Source: an uncultured Marinobacter sp. (lineage in GTDB: Bacteria; Pseudomonadota; Gammaproteobacteria; Pseudomonadales; Oleiphilaceae). From it: DNA of 64,000 nt. The position numbers and the translations under genes were made by a program. The notes beneath the pieces were generated by a model. The model was not told the origin of the DNA. It worked only from the letters and a program-made list of their open reading frames with translations, and did no database searches. The stretch lies in NCBI RefSeq assembly GCF_947488835.1, contig NZ_CANLBK010000001.1:992001-1056000 (forward strand). The letters are read 5' to 3'. Below are positions 28,239 through 37,781 of this stretch, piece by piece. Positions within the stretch are counted from its first letter, which is position 1. Each line of letters begins with the position of its first letter.

Positions 28239-29525
28239 CTAGCTTCCGGTCAATTGCTTATTGATCACTATAGCTACTGGTGCGCCCTGCTCTTTGGTTA
28301 CCGTGATGGGTGCATCGGTACCTCCCTGCCAGTCACCCGCTTGCGCGCTGATGCTGCCAGAACGTGTCAGCCGCGCCGTTACAGCCACCTCTTCAACACC
28401 AGAGATCACCGCCTCGGGGGTCATCGCATATCTGTCATCCAACCGAATATCAATAGGCAGATCGCTTGCGGTTAACCTGACAACAGCCAGGGGCGGCCCG
28501 CTCTGGACATTGGCTGCACGGGCAAAGATAAACAATGTAGTGTCGTCTGGAATATCCTGCTTGAACGCCTCATCAAGGCTCACACTCACAGTTACGCCCA
28601 CGCCCTGAACGCTATCATCCGCTGCAGCAAGAGCCGGTTCCTGTGCTGGTGGCTGCTCCCCAAGGCGAGTATAAGCTTCTTTGATGCCGCCCTGAATGGC
28701 GCCCAACTGTGGGTGATCTGGTGCGACGGTCTGGATACGCTCCCAGTACTGGATAGCCTCGCGATAGGCGCCCTGACTGAAGGAATGAATGCCCAACAAA
28801 CCAAGAGAATTTACTTCGTCAGGGTTCAATGATCTGGCTTCTTCAATCGTGGCAGTTACCTTATCGGTCATGGCACCTTGGTTAAGGAAAAATAGCGCCT
28901 GCGCAGATAGCCCCAGAGCAACCGCCTGGGACCCATCATCAGATTTCACACTATCGGCCAACTGCCGGAATGCCCAGGCTGCATCTTCATAGCGCTCCAG
29001 GCGCATATAGGTTTGGCCCAACATAGCCCATCCGTCAGGGTTATCGGGACTGGCTTCCAGCCGCTCGCGCAACTGTTCTGTGAGCGTGTCCATCTGCGCT
29101 GCACGGGCTTCATCAGAACCACCCAACTCCTGCATGGCGATATAAGCTTCCACACTATCCAGGGCGCCCCACTCTTCATAAAGTACAACCGTGGCTGCGG
29201 GAATCAGGAGTATTGAGACCAAACCCACCGCCATCGCCGCCTTTCGACCGGGAGTGCTTTTTGCCTGAACCTCATTCTCGGGCACATCATCCAACATGGC
29301 GCCGGCAAGTTCGTCGCGCAATTGCTGGTAAGTTTCATCGTCAATAATTCCGGCTTGATGCTCTTTTTCCAACTCAGCCATACGGCTGCGATAGGCCATC
29401 AGGTTCTGGTTTCTGAGGTCTGTCTGTTGCCGGTCGGCCCGGCGGTGGAACATCACTGGGTAGATTACAAATGCCAGGGCAAGAATGATCAGTACCGTTG
29501 CGGCAATCCAGAAAGTTTGGGTCAT
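28239..29525 (-). CDS. ccmI: Cytochrome c maturation protein CcmI (apocytochrome chaperone)
   Basis: CcmI binds the C-terminus of apocytochrome c and hands it to the CcmFH ligation complex. The 428-residue protein has two N-terminal helices (about 5-20 and 94-112) bracketing a soluble loop (ADRQQTDLRNQNLMAYRSRM), then TPR units (about 135-275) and a C-terminal periplasmic domain. It is the last gene of the ccm operon, 77 nt after ccmH, the widest gap in that operon. Confidence 0.93.
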   Translation of the reverse strand: MTQTFWIAATVLIILALAFVIYPVMFHRRADRQQTDLRNQNLMAYRSRMAELEKEHQAGIIDDETYQQLRDELAGAMLDDVPENEVQAKSTPGRKAAMAVGLVSILLIPAATVVLYEEWGALDSVEAYIAMQELGGSDEARAAQMDTLTEQLRERLEASPDNPDGWAMLGQTYMRLERYEDAAWAFRQLADSVKSDDGSQAVALGLSAQALFFLNQGAMTDKVTATIEEARSLNPDEVNSLGLLGIHSFSQGAYREAIQYWERIQTVAPDHPQLGAIQGGIKEAYTRLGEQPPAQEPALAAADDSVQGVGVTVSVSLDEAFKQDIPDDTTLFIFARAANVQSGPPLAVVRLTASDLPIDIRLDDRYAMTPEAVISGVEEVAVTARLTRSGSISAQAGDWQGGTDAPITVTKEQGAPVAIVINKQLTGS

Positions 29526-29602
29526 GGAAATATCATCACAGGTTCAAAATGAATAAGGCGGTGCGTACAGCTAAGAATCCGGGCTTTTGCCATAAGTATT
29601 GG

Positions 29603-30085
29603 TCAGGCTTTGCCGTTACGATCTTTTTCCGCAAGCATTTTTTCAATACGGGCCTGCTCGTCAGCACTGAGGGCCGGCGCCGCCGTACCCGCGCGACGAG
29701 AGCGAACAACCACCCCGACCACTACGAGTAACCCACCCAGAACGGCAATCGCAGGCGTTGCCCAGAGAACGAAAGTACGGCTATCCAGATCGGGTTTGTA
29801 CTTTACAAACTCACCAAAGCGGCCCACCAGAGACTCCACAATTTTATCGTTGCTGGCCCCCTCTTGCATCATTTGATAAACCGCATTTCTCATGTCCTTG
29901 GAAATCGGTGAGTTTGAATCCGCAATGTTCTGGTTCTGGCATTTGGGACAGCGCAATTCTGCGATCAGATTCTGGTAGCGTTGCTCTTCGCTGCGGGTGT
30001 CAAAACCATACACTGCAGAAACATCGGCAGAGCTGATACCGGAGGCAAAAACAGCCAACAGGAAACACATAATACGGAGCATCAA
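29603..30085 (-). CDS. ccmH: Cytochrome c maturation thioredox protein CcmH
   Basis: CcmH reduces apocytochrome c for haem attachment. The 160-residue protein has a signal peptide (MMLRIMCFLLAVFASGISSA), the family motif LRCPKCQNQNIADSNSPI with Cys46 and Cys49, and a C-terminal membrane anchor near residues 108-128. It is the short CcmH form, with the TPR part encoded separately as ccmI. Its ATG overlaps the ccmG stop codon. Confidence 0.95.
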   Translation of the reverse strand: MMLRIMCFLLAVFASGISSADVSAVYGFDTRSEEQRYQNLIAELRCPKCQNQNIADSNSPISKDMRNAVYQMMQEGASNDKIVESLVGRFGEFVKYKPDLDSRTFVLWATPAIAVLGGLLVVVGVVVRSRRAGTAAPALSADEQARIEKMLAEKDRNGKA

Positions 30086-30618
30086 CCGTTCTCCCGCGCT
30101 TTACTAATCACTGGCAACAGGATCTGTTCCCACACCTCGCGGTTGACCACACCTACATGGCGGTAGCGCACAACACCGGATGCATCAATTACAAAGGTTT
30201 CAGGCGCGCCATAAACACCCAGATCAAAACCCAGGGTGCCTTTTGGGTCGTAGATCACCGTGCGGTAGGGGTCGCCCAACCTGTCCAGCCAAACCAAGGC
30301 TTCGTCTCTGCTGTCCTTATAGTTCAGCCCGATAATTGGAACCTTCCTTTCCTGTGCCAACCACATGAGGTCAGCATGCTCATCCCGACAGGCGGGGCAC
30401 CAGGTACCCCACACGTTCAGCAGGGTCACCTCACCCTGGAACAGACCCTCATCAAGGGTCGCCTCAGGTTGCTTCAGGCTTTTGAGGCCGAATACCGGAA
30501 CCGGCTTTCCAACCAGGGCGGAATCCAACTTGGTGGGGTCTTTACCGATACCCGCAAACAGAAATGCACCCACCACGATGGCCACCAGCAGGGGCAGGAA
30601 CAGTAAAAACCGCTTCAT
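30082..30618 (-). CDS. ccmG: Thiol:disulfide interchange protein CcmG (DsbE)
   Basis: CcmG is the membrane-anchored thioredoxin that supplies reductant to the cytochrome c ligation step. The 178-residue protein has one N-terminal anchor (residues 4-23) and a thioredoxin fold with GTWCPACRDE (Cys74, Cys77), the conserved central acidic insert region and the cis-proline loop GAPETFVID. It overlaps both ccmF and ccmH by 4 nt. Confidence 0.95.
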   Translation of the reverse strand: MKRFLLFLPLLVAIVVGAFLFAGIGKDPTKLDSALVGKPVPVFGLKSLKQPEATLDEGLFQGEVTLLNVWGTWCPACRDEHADLMWLAQERKVPIIGLNYKDSRDEALVWLDRLGDPYRTVIYDPKGTLGFDLGVYGAPETFVIDASGVVRYRHVGVVNREVWEQILLPVISKARENG

Positions 30619-32621
30619 GAAACCGCTCCAGCTGTTTCCTGGGAGCCTGGTTGTGATGGCGCCGGGGATGTCGAACGTTCCGTCGAGCGTTCACGTATCC
30701 GGTAACGGCGATCCGATATGGCCAGGAATCCACCGGCGGCCATAAATAGAGCCCCAAGCCAGAGCCAGCGGATCAGCGGCTTGTATTGCAGGCGTATAGC
30801 CCAGGCGTTGTCAGAAATACGTTCACCGACAGCCACAAATATATCCCGGAACAAACCGCCATCAATATCCGCTTCTGTCATAACACTCATGCCAACCGCG
30901 TACTGGCGCTTTTCGGGGTGCAGCTCAGCAATCAGCTTGCCATCCCGCATGATCTCGAACGTGCCGTACTGGGCAGTAAAGTTACGACCGCGGCGCTCAC
31001 CAATATCCACAAACAGGAACTGGTAATCCCCAACCTCGGCCACATCACCCGGCACCATGCGCACATCCCGCTCAATACCATAGTTCGACACCACCGTTGC
31101 GCCGGCCATGGTGAGCGCCAATCCGAGATGACCAAGCACCATGCCGTAGTAACTACGGGACTGGCGCTTAAGGCCGTGAACTCGCCCCTTTTTCGAAGAG
31201 GACTTGTCCCACAAATCCCAGAAGGTTGCAGTGGTTACCCATAGGGCTGTAAATACGCCAATAAAGGCCCAAGGCTTGAATCCGCCATACACAACCATGA
31301 CCGCGGTACTGAGCAGCATACTGATCGCCAGCGGCCACAAGAGTTTGCGCGCAAGCCAACCGGCATCGGTTTTCTTCCAGCGCGAGAAGGTGCCAACGCC
31401 AAGCAAAAGCCCTGTCGCCACAGCCAGAGGGCTGAACGTGAGATTGAAGAACGGCTCACCGATGGATATCTTGCCCAGCTCGAAGAAATCCAGAACCAGT
31501 GGGTAAAGCGTGCCCACTGCGACCAGCAGCGTTGCAGAAACCAGCAGTACGTTATTCAGCAGCAGGAAAATTTCCCGCGATAGAGAGCCGTAGCGGGAGC
31601 GCACATGAACCACAGGCGCCCGGAACGCATAGAGCATCAGACTGGCCAGGATGGTTAATGCCAACAACGCCAGCAAAAAGGTGCCCCGCTCCGGATCAGA
31701 CGCAAAGGCATGCACCGAGGTAAGCACGCCAGATCGAACCAGGAAGGTTCCCAGCAAACTCAGGGAAAAGGTGACAATGGCCAGCAGTACCGTCCAGCTT
31801 TTGAACACACCACGTTTTTCGGTCACCGCCAGCGAGTGCATCAGGGCGGTACCCGACAGCCACGGCAACAGGGATGCGTTTTCTACGGGGTCCCAGAACC
31901 ACCAACCGCCCCAGCCAAGCTCGTAGTACGCCCACCAGCTTCCAAGCGCGATACCAACAGACAGGAAGGCCCAGGCAACGGTTGTCCAGGGCCGGGACCA
32001 TCTGGCCCATGCGGCATCCAGACGACCGTTAATCAATGCTGCAATGGCGAATGCAAAAGCTACCGCGAATCCAACGTAGCCCATATACAGCATTGGCGGG
32101 TGCACAATCAGCCCGAAATCCTGCAACAGCGGGTTCAAATCCGCACCATCAGCCGGCACGTTGGGCAGCAGGCGATCAAAAGGGTTTGAAGTCACCACAA
32201 TAAAGAGCATGAATCCGACACTGACCATGCCGAGAACAGATAACACCTGGGAGATCATCACCGCAGGCAACCGGCGACTGAAAATGGCAACAGCCATGGT
32301 CCACCCGGTCAGCATCAATATCCACAGCAGCAGTGAGCCTTCATGGCCACCCCACACAGCGCTGAACTTGTAATACCAGGGCAGCATGCTGTTGCTGTTG
32401 TTCGCCACGTAGGCGACTGAAAAATCGTCAGTTAAAAAGGCATGGGTCAACACCGCAAACGCCAGCCCGACAAACACAAACATGCCGGTAGTCAACGGCC
32501 TCGCAAACGCCTGAAGGCTGTCTCGGCCGGTGAGTGAGCCAACCAGGGGTACAACCGACAGAAGCACTGCCAGAACCAGCGCGAGTATCAGTGCAAGTTG
32601 TCCGAGTTCGGGATACATCAA
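30615..32621 (-). CDS. ccmF: Cytochrome c haem lyase subunit CcmF
   Basis: CcmF, with CcmH and CcmI, ligates haem to apocytochrome c in the periplasm. The 668-residue polytopic protein has many membrane helices and the family WWD signature (GWGGWWFWDPVENASLLPW, near residues 231-249), together with conserved histidines in HPPMLYMGY and the neighbouring loops. Length matches the family (about 650). It is flanked by ccmE and ccmG in the standard order. Confidence 0.96.
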   Translation of the reverse strand: MMYPELGQLALILALVLAVLLSVVPLVGSLTGRDSLQAFARPLTTGMFVFVGLAFAVLTHAFLTDDFSVAYVANNSNSMLPWYYKFSAVWGGHEGSLLLWILMLTGWTMAVAIFSRRLPAVMISQVLSVLGMVSVGFMLFIVVTSNPFDRLLPNVPADGADLNPLLQDFGLIVHPPMLYMGYVGFAVAFAFAIAALINGRLDAAWARWSRPWTTVAWAFLSVGIALGSWWAYYELGWGGWWFWDPVENASLLPWLSGTALMHSLAVTEKRGVFKSWTVLLAIVTFSLSLLGTFLVRSGVLTSVHAFASDPERGTFLLALLALTILASLMLYAFRAPVVHVRSRYGSLSREIFLLLNNVLLVSATLLVAVGTLYPLVLDFFELGKISIGEPFFNLTFSPLAVATGLLLGVGTFSRWKKTDAGWLARKLLWPLAISMLLSTAVMVVYGGFKPWAFIGVFTALWVTTATFWDLWDKSSSKKGRVHGLKRQSRSYYGMVLGHLGLALTMAGATVVSNYGIERDVRMVPGDVAEVGDYQFLFVDIGERRGRNFTAQYGTFEIMRDGKLIAELHPEKRQYAVGMSVMTEADIDGGLFRDIFVAVGERISDNAWAIRLQYKPLIRWLWLGALFMAAGGFLAISDRRYRIRERSTERSTSPAPSQPGSQETAGAVS

Positions 32622-32656
32622 AGCTCTCCAGGAATCAGGCTATTGGTTGTAAGTGT

Positions 32657-33130
32657 TTAATAGGTTGCGGATTTGGTGCTTTCAGTCGCCGACTTGGCTC
32701 CCGCCTCCGATGCCTTTTCCAGGGCACTGGCCACTTCTGGCGGCATGTAATTTTCATCGTGCTTGGCCAGAACCTGATCCGCTACAAAACGCCCCTCATT
32801 GTTGAGTCGACCCATGGCGACAATGCCCTGTCCCTCAGCAAACAGGTCAGGCAGGATTCCAACGTACTCCACAGGCACAGAAGCGCTGTAATCAGTTACC
32901 AGGAACTCCACCTTCAGGCTTTCCGGGTCCCGCACAACCGAGCCTTCTTCAACCATACCGCCAGCGCGGATTCGCACATCAACCGGGGCTTCCCCGGCAG
33001 AAATCTGGCTCGGGTCGTAGAACAAGTTGATGTTCTGGCGCAGCGCATAGGTTGTCAGCGCCACCGCTACGGATAGCCCTGCCAGCAGAAACAGTACAAT
33101 GGTTAGCCGCTTTTTACGGATCGGGTGCAT
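32657..33130 (-). CDS. ccmE: Haem chaperone CcmE
   Basis: CcmE covalently holds haem in the periplasm and passes it to CcmF. The 157-residue protein has an N-terminal anchor (residues 9-28), an OB-fold beta barrel and the haem-binding motif [12 protein letters not shown], with His124 as the covalent ligand and Tyr128 as the axial partner. The C-terminal ~25 residues are flexible and alanine/serine-rich. Confidence 0.95.
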   Translation of the reverse strand: MHPIRKKRLTIVLFLLAGLSVAVALTTYALRQNINLFYDPSQISAGEAPVDVRIRAGGMVEEGSVVRDPESLKVEFLVTDYSASVPVEYVGILPDLFAEGQGIVAMGRLNNEGRFVADQVLAKHDENYMPPEVASALEKASEAGAKSATESTKSATY

Positions 33131-33145
33131 TTACATACCTGTCAG

Positions 33146-33385
33146 TCAGTCTTGGGAAACGTTTACGCGCGCGAAGGACGCAGAAGAAGCTGGAGCCGAG
33201 GCCACTTTACCCTTGGCGGCCTGAAACTCATAACCACGACGGCAGGACTCAACCATCGCTTTCCTGCTCCGCAGCGATCCAGCCATTAGCACTGCCATCA
33301 ACACGAAAAATACAGCGTAACAGGCCCATACATAAGGGCCGTGGCCCTCCATCGAGATAAAGGCAGAAAAAGAATCAAATGCCAT
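33146..33385 (-). CDS. ccmD: Haem exporter protein CcmD
   Basis: CcmD is a small membrane protein that stabilises the CcmABC complex and helps release haem-loaded CcmE. The 79-residue product has the family start (FISMEGHGPYVWACYAVFF), one helix (about 17-37), a basic patch (RSRK) and a longer than usual polar C-terminal tail. It lies 3 nt from ccmC and 15 nt from ccmE. Confidence 0.9.
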   Translation of the reverse strand: MAFDSFSAFISMEGHGPYVWACYAVFFVLMAVLMAGSLRSRKAMVESCRRGYEFQAAKGKVASAPASSASFARVNVSQD

Positions 33386-33388
33386 GGC

Positions 33389-34132
33389 TCAGACCCGTCC
33401 TTTCAATACGAATTCTTTCACCCACCGGGTGCGTTGCTCCCGGGACAAAATTTCTGTCTGCATACGAACACAGGCGAGCCAGCCGAAAATCAGGTACAGG
33501 CCCAGCACTGAAAGCAGAAGTGGCACCCACATTTCTGCCGGCATGGACGGCTTTTCTGTGAGCTTGAACGTCGCCGGCTGGTGCAGTGTATTCCACCAGT
33601 CTACGGAGTATTTGATAATGGGGATATTCACTACCCCTACCAGCACCAACACCGCAACCGCGCGGGCTGCCGATTTTTCGTCATTGATCGCGCGATCCAG
33701 TGCGATAACGCCGCCATACAGGAATAGCAGGATCAACATGGAGGTAAGCCGGGCATCCCAAATCCACCAGGTACCCCAAGTCGGCTTGCCCCATACTGCT
33801 CCGGTAAAGAGCGCCAGAAATGTCAGAACCAGCCCCACCGGCGCAACCGCCTTGACGAACACATCGGCAAGCTTCATACGCCAAACCAGCGTTACAAGGG
33901 CCGCAGACGCCATCATTATGTATACCGACTGCGCCATAAAGGCTGTAGGCACATGAATAAAGATGATCCGGTAACTATTGCCCTGAAGATAATCCTTGGG
34001 TGCAAACGCCAAGCCCCAGACTACGCCTGCCATAAGCAGCAAGACACCGCCAGCCAACAACCAGGGCATGAACCGGGTGGATATCCCGAAAAACCATTTT
34101 GGGGAACCCAGTTTGTGAAAAAATTGCCACAT
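33389..34132 (-). CDS. ccmC: Haem exporter protein CcmC
   Basis: CcmC attaches haem to CcmE. The 247-residue polytopic protein has six membrane helices and the tryptophan-rich haem-handling motif [18 protein letters not shown] near residues 128-145, flanked by conserved histidines. Size and order (between ccmB and ccmD) are standard. Confidence 0.95.
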   Translation of the reverse strand: MWQFFHKLGSPKWFFGISTRFMPWLLAGGVLLLMAGVVWGLAFAPKDYLQGNSYRIIFIHVPTAFMAQSVYIMMASAALVTLVWRMKLADVFVKAVAPVGLVLTFLALFTGAVWGKPTWGTWWIWDARLTSMLILLFLYGGVIALDRAINDEKSAARAVAVLVLVGVVNIPIIKYSVDWWNTLHQPATFKLTEKPSMPAEMWVPLLLSVLGLYLIFGWLACVRMQTEILSREQRTRWVKEFVLKGRV

Positions 34133-34164
34133 CAGATGGTCACCGTCCTACCGTTTACCTTGTT

Positions 34165-34890
34165 TTACCCGTTCGACAAGCTGATTCTCAGCGCCGCAGC
34201 TGCTGCAAACGGCGCCAGTGTCAGCGCCAGCATCAGGAAAGCACCCATCAAAGCCAGATAAGCTCCCACAGCCGCGCCCTCTGCGGCAGCCGCAACCGTA
34301 CCTGTGCCGAATATCAGCACCGGAATGTACAGGGGAATGATCAACAGGGACAAGAGTACACCTGCCGATCGCAACCCAAGCGTTAACGCAGCACCAATAG
34401 CGCCAATCAAACTCAGTACCGGCGTACCGATCAACAGCGTTAGACACAAAACAGCAATAGAGTTCCCGTCGAGATGCACCATTACACCAAGAACAGGGGC
34501 TAAAATAACCAGAGGCAAGCCTGTCAGCATCCAGTGCGCCATAGTCTTTGCCAGAATCAGTAGAAACAGCGGCTGCGGCTGAAGTACAAGCTGCTCAAGG
34601 GTGCCGTCGTCAAAATCATGGCGAAACAGATGATCCAGCGAAAGCAACACAGAAAGCAGGGCTGCCACCCATAGTATACCGGCACCCGCTTGGCTGAGGA
34701 ATGAAACCTCCGGGCTGACACCCAGGGGAAACAACGTAACGACCATAATAAAAAACAGCAGCGGGTTAAGCAGATCCTGACGCTGCCGAAATGCCACCTT
34801 CATATCCCGTGCAAACACACCTTTCATGGCAGCCAGAGCGCCCACACTGCTACTGGCCAACTGGACTGCCGGACGGGTTTCAGCGTTCAT
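34165..34890 (-). CDS. ccmB: Haem exporter membrane subunit CcmB
   Basis: CcmB is the membrane subunit that pairs with the CcmA ATPase. The 241-residue product has a ~22-residue N-terminal addition before the family start (FARDMKVAFRQRQDLLNPLLFF) and six hydrophobic helices. The ATG at 34890 follows GGAGG and overlaps the ccmA stop by 11 nt, which supports the longer N-terminus. Confidence 0.93.
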   Translation of the reverse strand: MNAETRPAVQLASSSVGALAAMKGVFARDMKVAFRQRQDLLNPLLFFIMVVTLFPLGVSPEVSFLSQAGAGILWVAALLSVLLSLDHLFRHDFDDGTLEQLVLQPQPLFLLILAKTMAHWMLTGLPLVILAPVLGVMVHLDGNSIAVLCLTLLIGTPVLSLIGAIGAALTLGLRSAGVLLSLLIIPLYIPVLIFGTGTVAAAAEGAAVGAYLALMGAFLMLALTLAPFAAAAALRISLSNG

Positions 34891-35542
34891 CGGTCACGCC
34901 TCCCTTGCCGAGCACCAACCTGTGCATATTCGGCAGCGCCAAATCATGGTGAGTCGTCACCAGCACAGCGCCACCTTCAGCCGCTCGCTGTTGTAAAAGG
35001 GCCTCAATAGCTGCCACACCATCCGCATCAATGGCAGTAAACACTTCATCGAGTAGCCAAAGGGGTTCATCAGCAATTAACAACCGTGCCAATGCAACTC
35101 TACGTTGTTGACCGGCAGACAAGTTGCGACAGGGTACGTTTTCATAGCCAGCGAGGCCGGTACCTTGCAGAGCCTGATTTAATGATGCGTCAGACACTGG
35201 CCTGCGACCCGCCATTACGGCCCGCAAATTTTCCAGAGGGGTAAGCAAGGGCTTGATACCCGGACGGTGCCCGAGATACAGCATATTGCGGAGAAACTCT
35301 TCACGATGGTTTGCCACCGGCGCCCCGCACCACTTCAAATCACCGGCCCAGGCATCATTCAGGCCAGCCAGAATTCTCAGCAGCGTTGTTTTACCAGAAC
35401 CGTTTGGCCCCTCGACACGTGTTACAGTACCGGGCAGTATGGAAAAGGATAACTCACGGAAAAGTATCCTCTTGTCCCGTTCACACTGCAGATTGATCGC
35501 CTGCAGTAATGGTTCGGGAATCAAGGGTAACGGCTCGGACAT
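34880..35542 (-). CDS. ccmA: Haem exporter ATP-binding subunit CcmA
   Basis: CcmA is the ABC ATPase that powers release of haem-CcmE. The protein (220 residues from this start) has Walker A GPNGSGKT (45-52), signature LSAGQQRRVALARLL, Walker B LWLLDEVFTAID and the H-loop TTHHD. A GTG start at 35590 would add 16 residues, but the family is about 210 residues long and that start has no visible ribosome site, so ATG 35542 is preferred. It is the first gene of ccmABCDEFGHI. Confidence 0.93.
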   Translation of the reverse strand: MSEPLPLIPEPLLQAINLQCERDKRILFRELSFSILPGTVTRVEGPNGSGKTTLLRILAGLNDAWAGDLKWCGAPVANHREEFLRNMLYLGHRPGIKPLLTPLENLRAVMAGRRPVSDASLNQALQGTGLAGYENVPCRNLSAGQQRRVALARLLIADEPLWLLDEVFTAIDADGVAAIEALLQQRAAEGGAVLVTTHHDLALPNMHRLVLGKGGVTDER

Positions 35543-35613
35543 CAGGGCCCCGTAATCAGGACGATGCACAATTGCATCGGGTGTATTCACGACAATAGTT
35601 GCCGGCGCGGCGT

Positions 35614-35619
35614 ATTATA
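35614..35619 (-). promoter_or_regulatory. Candidate -10 element of the ccm operon
   Basis: A perfect TATAAT sits on the minus strand about 70 nt before the preferred ccmA start. No convincing -35 hexamer is found at 16-18 nt, so an activator-dependent or weak promoter is possible. Confidence 0.35.
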
Positions 35620-35666
35620 ACGAAAGCGTCTACAGATTACTCTTGTCCGGTATCAAGTCAGCAGCG

Positions 35667-37010
35667 ATGAAACTACCCAGCGGCCAACAGTCCCCCACCC
35701 CTCCGGTACAGGTAATTCCCGGGCCGACGCAGACCAATGAAGCTTCGCAGCCACGCCGAGAAGCAGTGGCGCTGTCTGCCCGACAGCAACTGGACCAGGT
35801 TCAGCTCGCAAACCGGGAGACCATACTGGCCCGGGTAGCAGAAGTCATCAACCGTCAGGGCAGTGCTGAACTATTGCTCGATGTGCGAGGAAAACCGCTA
35901 CAGGTCAGTGCAGCAATTGGCGCCACGGAACTGACGCCGGGGGATTGGGTAAAAGTAATGCGGGCTGGCAACGAATTGCAATTGATGGGCAAACTGGCAG
36001 CGACACCAGAAGCCGTGATTGCCCGGGCTCTGGCGCAACGTATGCCCTGGCAGCAAAGCCTCGACAGCGGCCTGGCAAAACTGATGACAGCGCTGAACCG
36101 GGGCCTGGCTCCTGAACTGACACCTGGACAACTGCCCACCAGCCGCAGCCTGCAACCTTTGCCGGACGCGGCGCGCCAGGCTCTTGAGACTCTGATTGCA
36201 AGGCTGCCTGCCAGCAACACCCTTGCGCCCGGTGCAGGCACTCAGAGCAACAGCGTACAGCAAATCCGGCAATGGGTAGCGGAGAGCGGGCTGTTTGCAG
36301 AATCCCGTCTGACCCAGACACCCTCGCCTGCACTTCCCGATCTCAAACTTGCCATAGGGCGAATGATCACCAGCTTGCTGGCAGAGCAAGGCGGTAACAC
36401 CGCAACCTCCTTCAATCGCCTTATGCCCTTGGCTAGCCCCAGTTTGGTTCAGGCGCCGCTGCAATTCCCACAGGCAATGGTACCTGCCACGAGTTCCGAG
36501 CCCACATCCGTGGGTCAGACTTTGCGGATGCTGGCGGGCATGCTGAACCGGATTACAGTTAACCAACTACACAGCCAAATCCTGACGGCAAGGGGTGGCG
36601 GTGAAACGCCTGCGCCCGCTTCTACCCTGCTTATGGACCTACCTTGGGTTACGCCCCAAAACGAGCCCAAACTGGCACAGCTGCGCTTGGAACAATATAA
36701 AGAAGAGTCTTCTGCCAAGGGTCGTAACGAAAATCGGGCAACCATCAGTGAATGGCGCTTGAATCTTGCCATTGACCTCGAACTGGCCGGAGCGCTGAAT
36801 TTTGAAGTGTCCCTGCGCCAGCAGGAAGTGAGTGCTCGGGTGTGGGCAGAAAAACAGGAAACATTAAAGCAGGTAAACGAAGAACTGCCGCTTCTGAGGC
36901 GCAGCCTTGTGGAACTGGGGCTTGAAGTGACCGATCTGGAATGCCGACGGGGCAGCCCTTCGTACCCGACAACCAAGCTGGAACACAGACTGGTGGACAC
37001 CCGAGCATGA
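35667..37010 (+). CDS. FliK-like hook-length control domain protein (second copy)
   Basis: The 447-residue product has a proline/alanine/glutamine-rich N-terminal two thirds and a folded C-terminal region (about 330-430: LNLAIDLELAGALNFEVSLRQQEVSARVW...ELPLLRRSLVELGLEV) that resembles the C-terminal domain of FliK. The flagellar fliK itself is at 59815, so this is an extra paralogue; Pseudomonas has a similar gene beside ccm. Its stop overlaps the start of a free FlhB C-terminal domain, suggesting a working pair. The start is uncertain: TTG 35643 is also possible. Confidence 0.75.
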   Translation: MKLPSGQQSPTPPVQVIPGPTQTNEASQPRREAVALSARQQLDQVQLANRETILARVAEVINRQGSAELLLDVRGKPLQVSAAIGATELTPGDWVKVMRAGNELQLMGKLAATPEAVIARALAQRMPWQQSLDSGLAKLMTALNRGLAPELTPGQLPTSRSLQPLPDAARQALETLIARLPASNTLAPGAGTQSNSVQQIRQWVAESGLFAESRLTQTPSPALPDLKLAIGRMITSLLAEQGGNTATSFNRLMPLASPSLVQAPLQFPQAMVPATSSEPTSVGQTLRMLAGMLNRITVNQLHSQILTARGGGETPAPASTLLMDLPWVTPQNEPKLAQLRLEQYKEESSAKGRNENRATISEWRLNLAIDLELAGALNFEVSLRQQEVSARVWAEKQETLKQVNEELPLLRRSLVELGLEVTDLECRRGSPSYPTTKLEHRLVDTRA

Positions 37011-37306
37011 AAGAGAACGACCACTCGGCCAGCGCAGCCGTCGCACTGAAATACGACGGCGAAAAAGCCCCAACCATCACGGCTACGGGCACCTATGAAC
37101 TGGCCGATGAAATCATCAGGATCGCCAGAGAGAACAACGTGCCATTGTATGAAAATGCCGAGTTGGCTGGCATTCTCGCGCGCTTGTCCCTCAATGACGA
37201 AATACCCGAGAACCTCTACCGGGTTATTGCAGAAATTCTTGCCTTTGCCTTTCACATACGCGGCCGCACGCCCGAAGACACCGGCAATAGCTCCGATAAT
37301 CCCTGA
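37007..37306 (+). CDS. Stand-alone FlhB C-terminal cytoplasmic domain (FlhX-like)
   Basis: The 99-residue protein aligns with the export-switch domain of FlhB after its autocleavage site: AVALKYDGEKAPTITATG here versus AVALKYDPDSMGAPMVVAKG in the FlhB of this window, followed by IIRIARENNVPLYENAELAGIL and IPENLYRVIAEILAFAF. The membrane domain and NPTH motif are absent, so it corresponds to the cleaved fragment. It is translationally coupled (ATGA) to the FliK-like gene. By analogy with FlhX of Helicobacter it may substitute for the FlhB cleavage product; this is inference. Confidence 0.87.
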   Translation: MKENDHSASAAVALKYDGEKAPTITATGTYELADEIIRIARENNVPLYENAELAGILARLSLNDEIPENLYRVIAEILAFAFHIRGRTPEDTGNSSDNP

Positions 37307-37321
37307 GCGCCACTGGCCTGC

Positions 37322-37714
37322 TTAAGCCGCCTGACGTTTTTTCAGTGCCGATACCAGCTCGGCCTCGGGACGGGATATGCCGCATGTATTCATCAGATCG
37401 TCAACATCTGCGCCAAGGTCAACAAGCCGTGAAGCTTCATCATAAGATATACGCAGAGGGTCGTTCTGGCGCATCTCATCCATGGTTATTCTCAGCTCAT
37501 GCAACTGCCGCTCACAAGCCACAAGGCGTTGGCCGACCCCCATGCTGCCACTGGCAGTAGCATGCAGCTCCCGACCGAGGATATCGCACCGTTCTTTGAG
37601 TGTGGATTTCAGTTCTCTGTTCTGGCGACCAAGCATAACGCCCTGCGCAAAAACCAGTGAAAGCGCCACGGCGGTTAGCGCCCAGGGAACAAAAGAAGGA
37701 ATTTCAGCAAACAT
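37322..37714 (-). CDS. DUF2802 protein
   Basis: This 130-residue protein has one N-terminal membrane helix (about 9-27), a coiled-coil segment (about 30-85) and a C-terminal helix-turn-helix-like part (EASRLVDLGADVDDLMNTCGISRPEAELV). It matches the DUF2802 proteins found after cheW in polar chemotaxis clusters of Pseudomonas and relatives. It is the last gene of the che operon here, 67 nt after cheW. Function is unknown; a link to the chemosensory array is inferred from context. Confidence 0.8.
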   Translation of the reverse strand: MFAEIPSFVPWALTAVALSLVFAQGVMLGRQNRELKSTLKERCDILGRELHATASGSMGVGQRLVACERQLHELRITMDEMRQNDPLRISYDEASRLVDLGADVDDLMNTCGISRPEAELVSALKKRQAA

Positions 37715-37781
37715 GATGGACGTCTCCGGTTATTAGCCACTTGAGGCATCCATCATCAGGTCTGGCCGGTATGGCGCCGGT

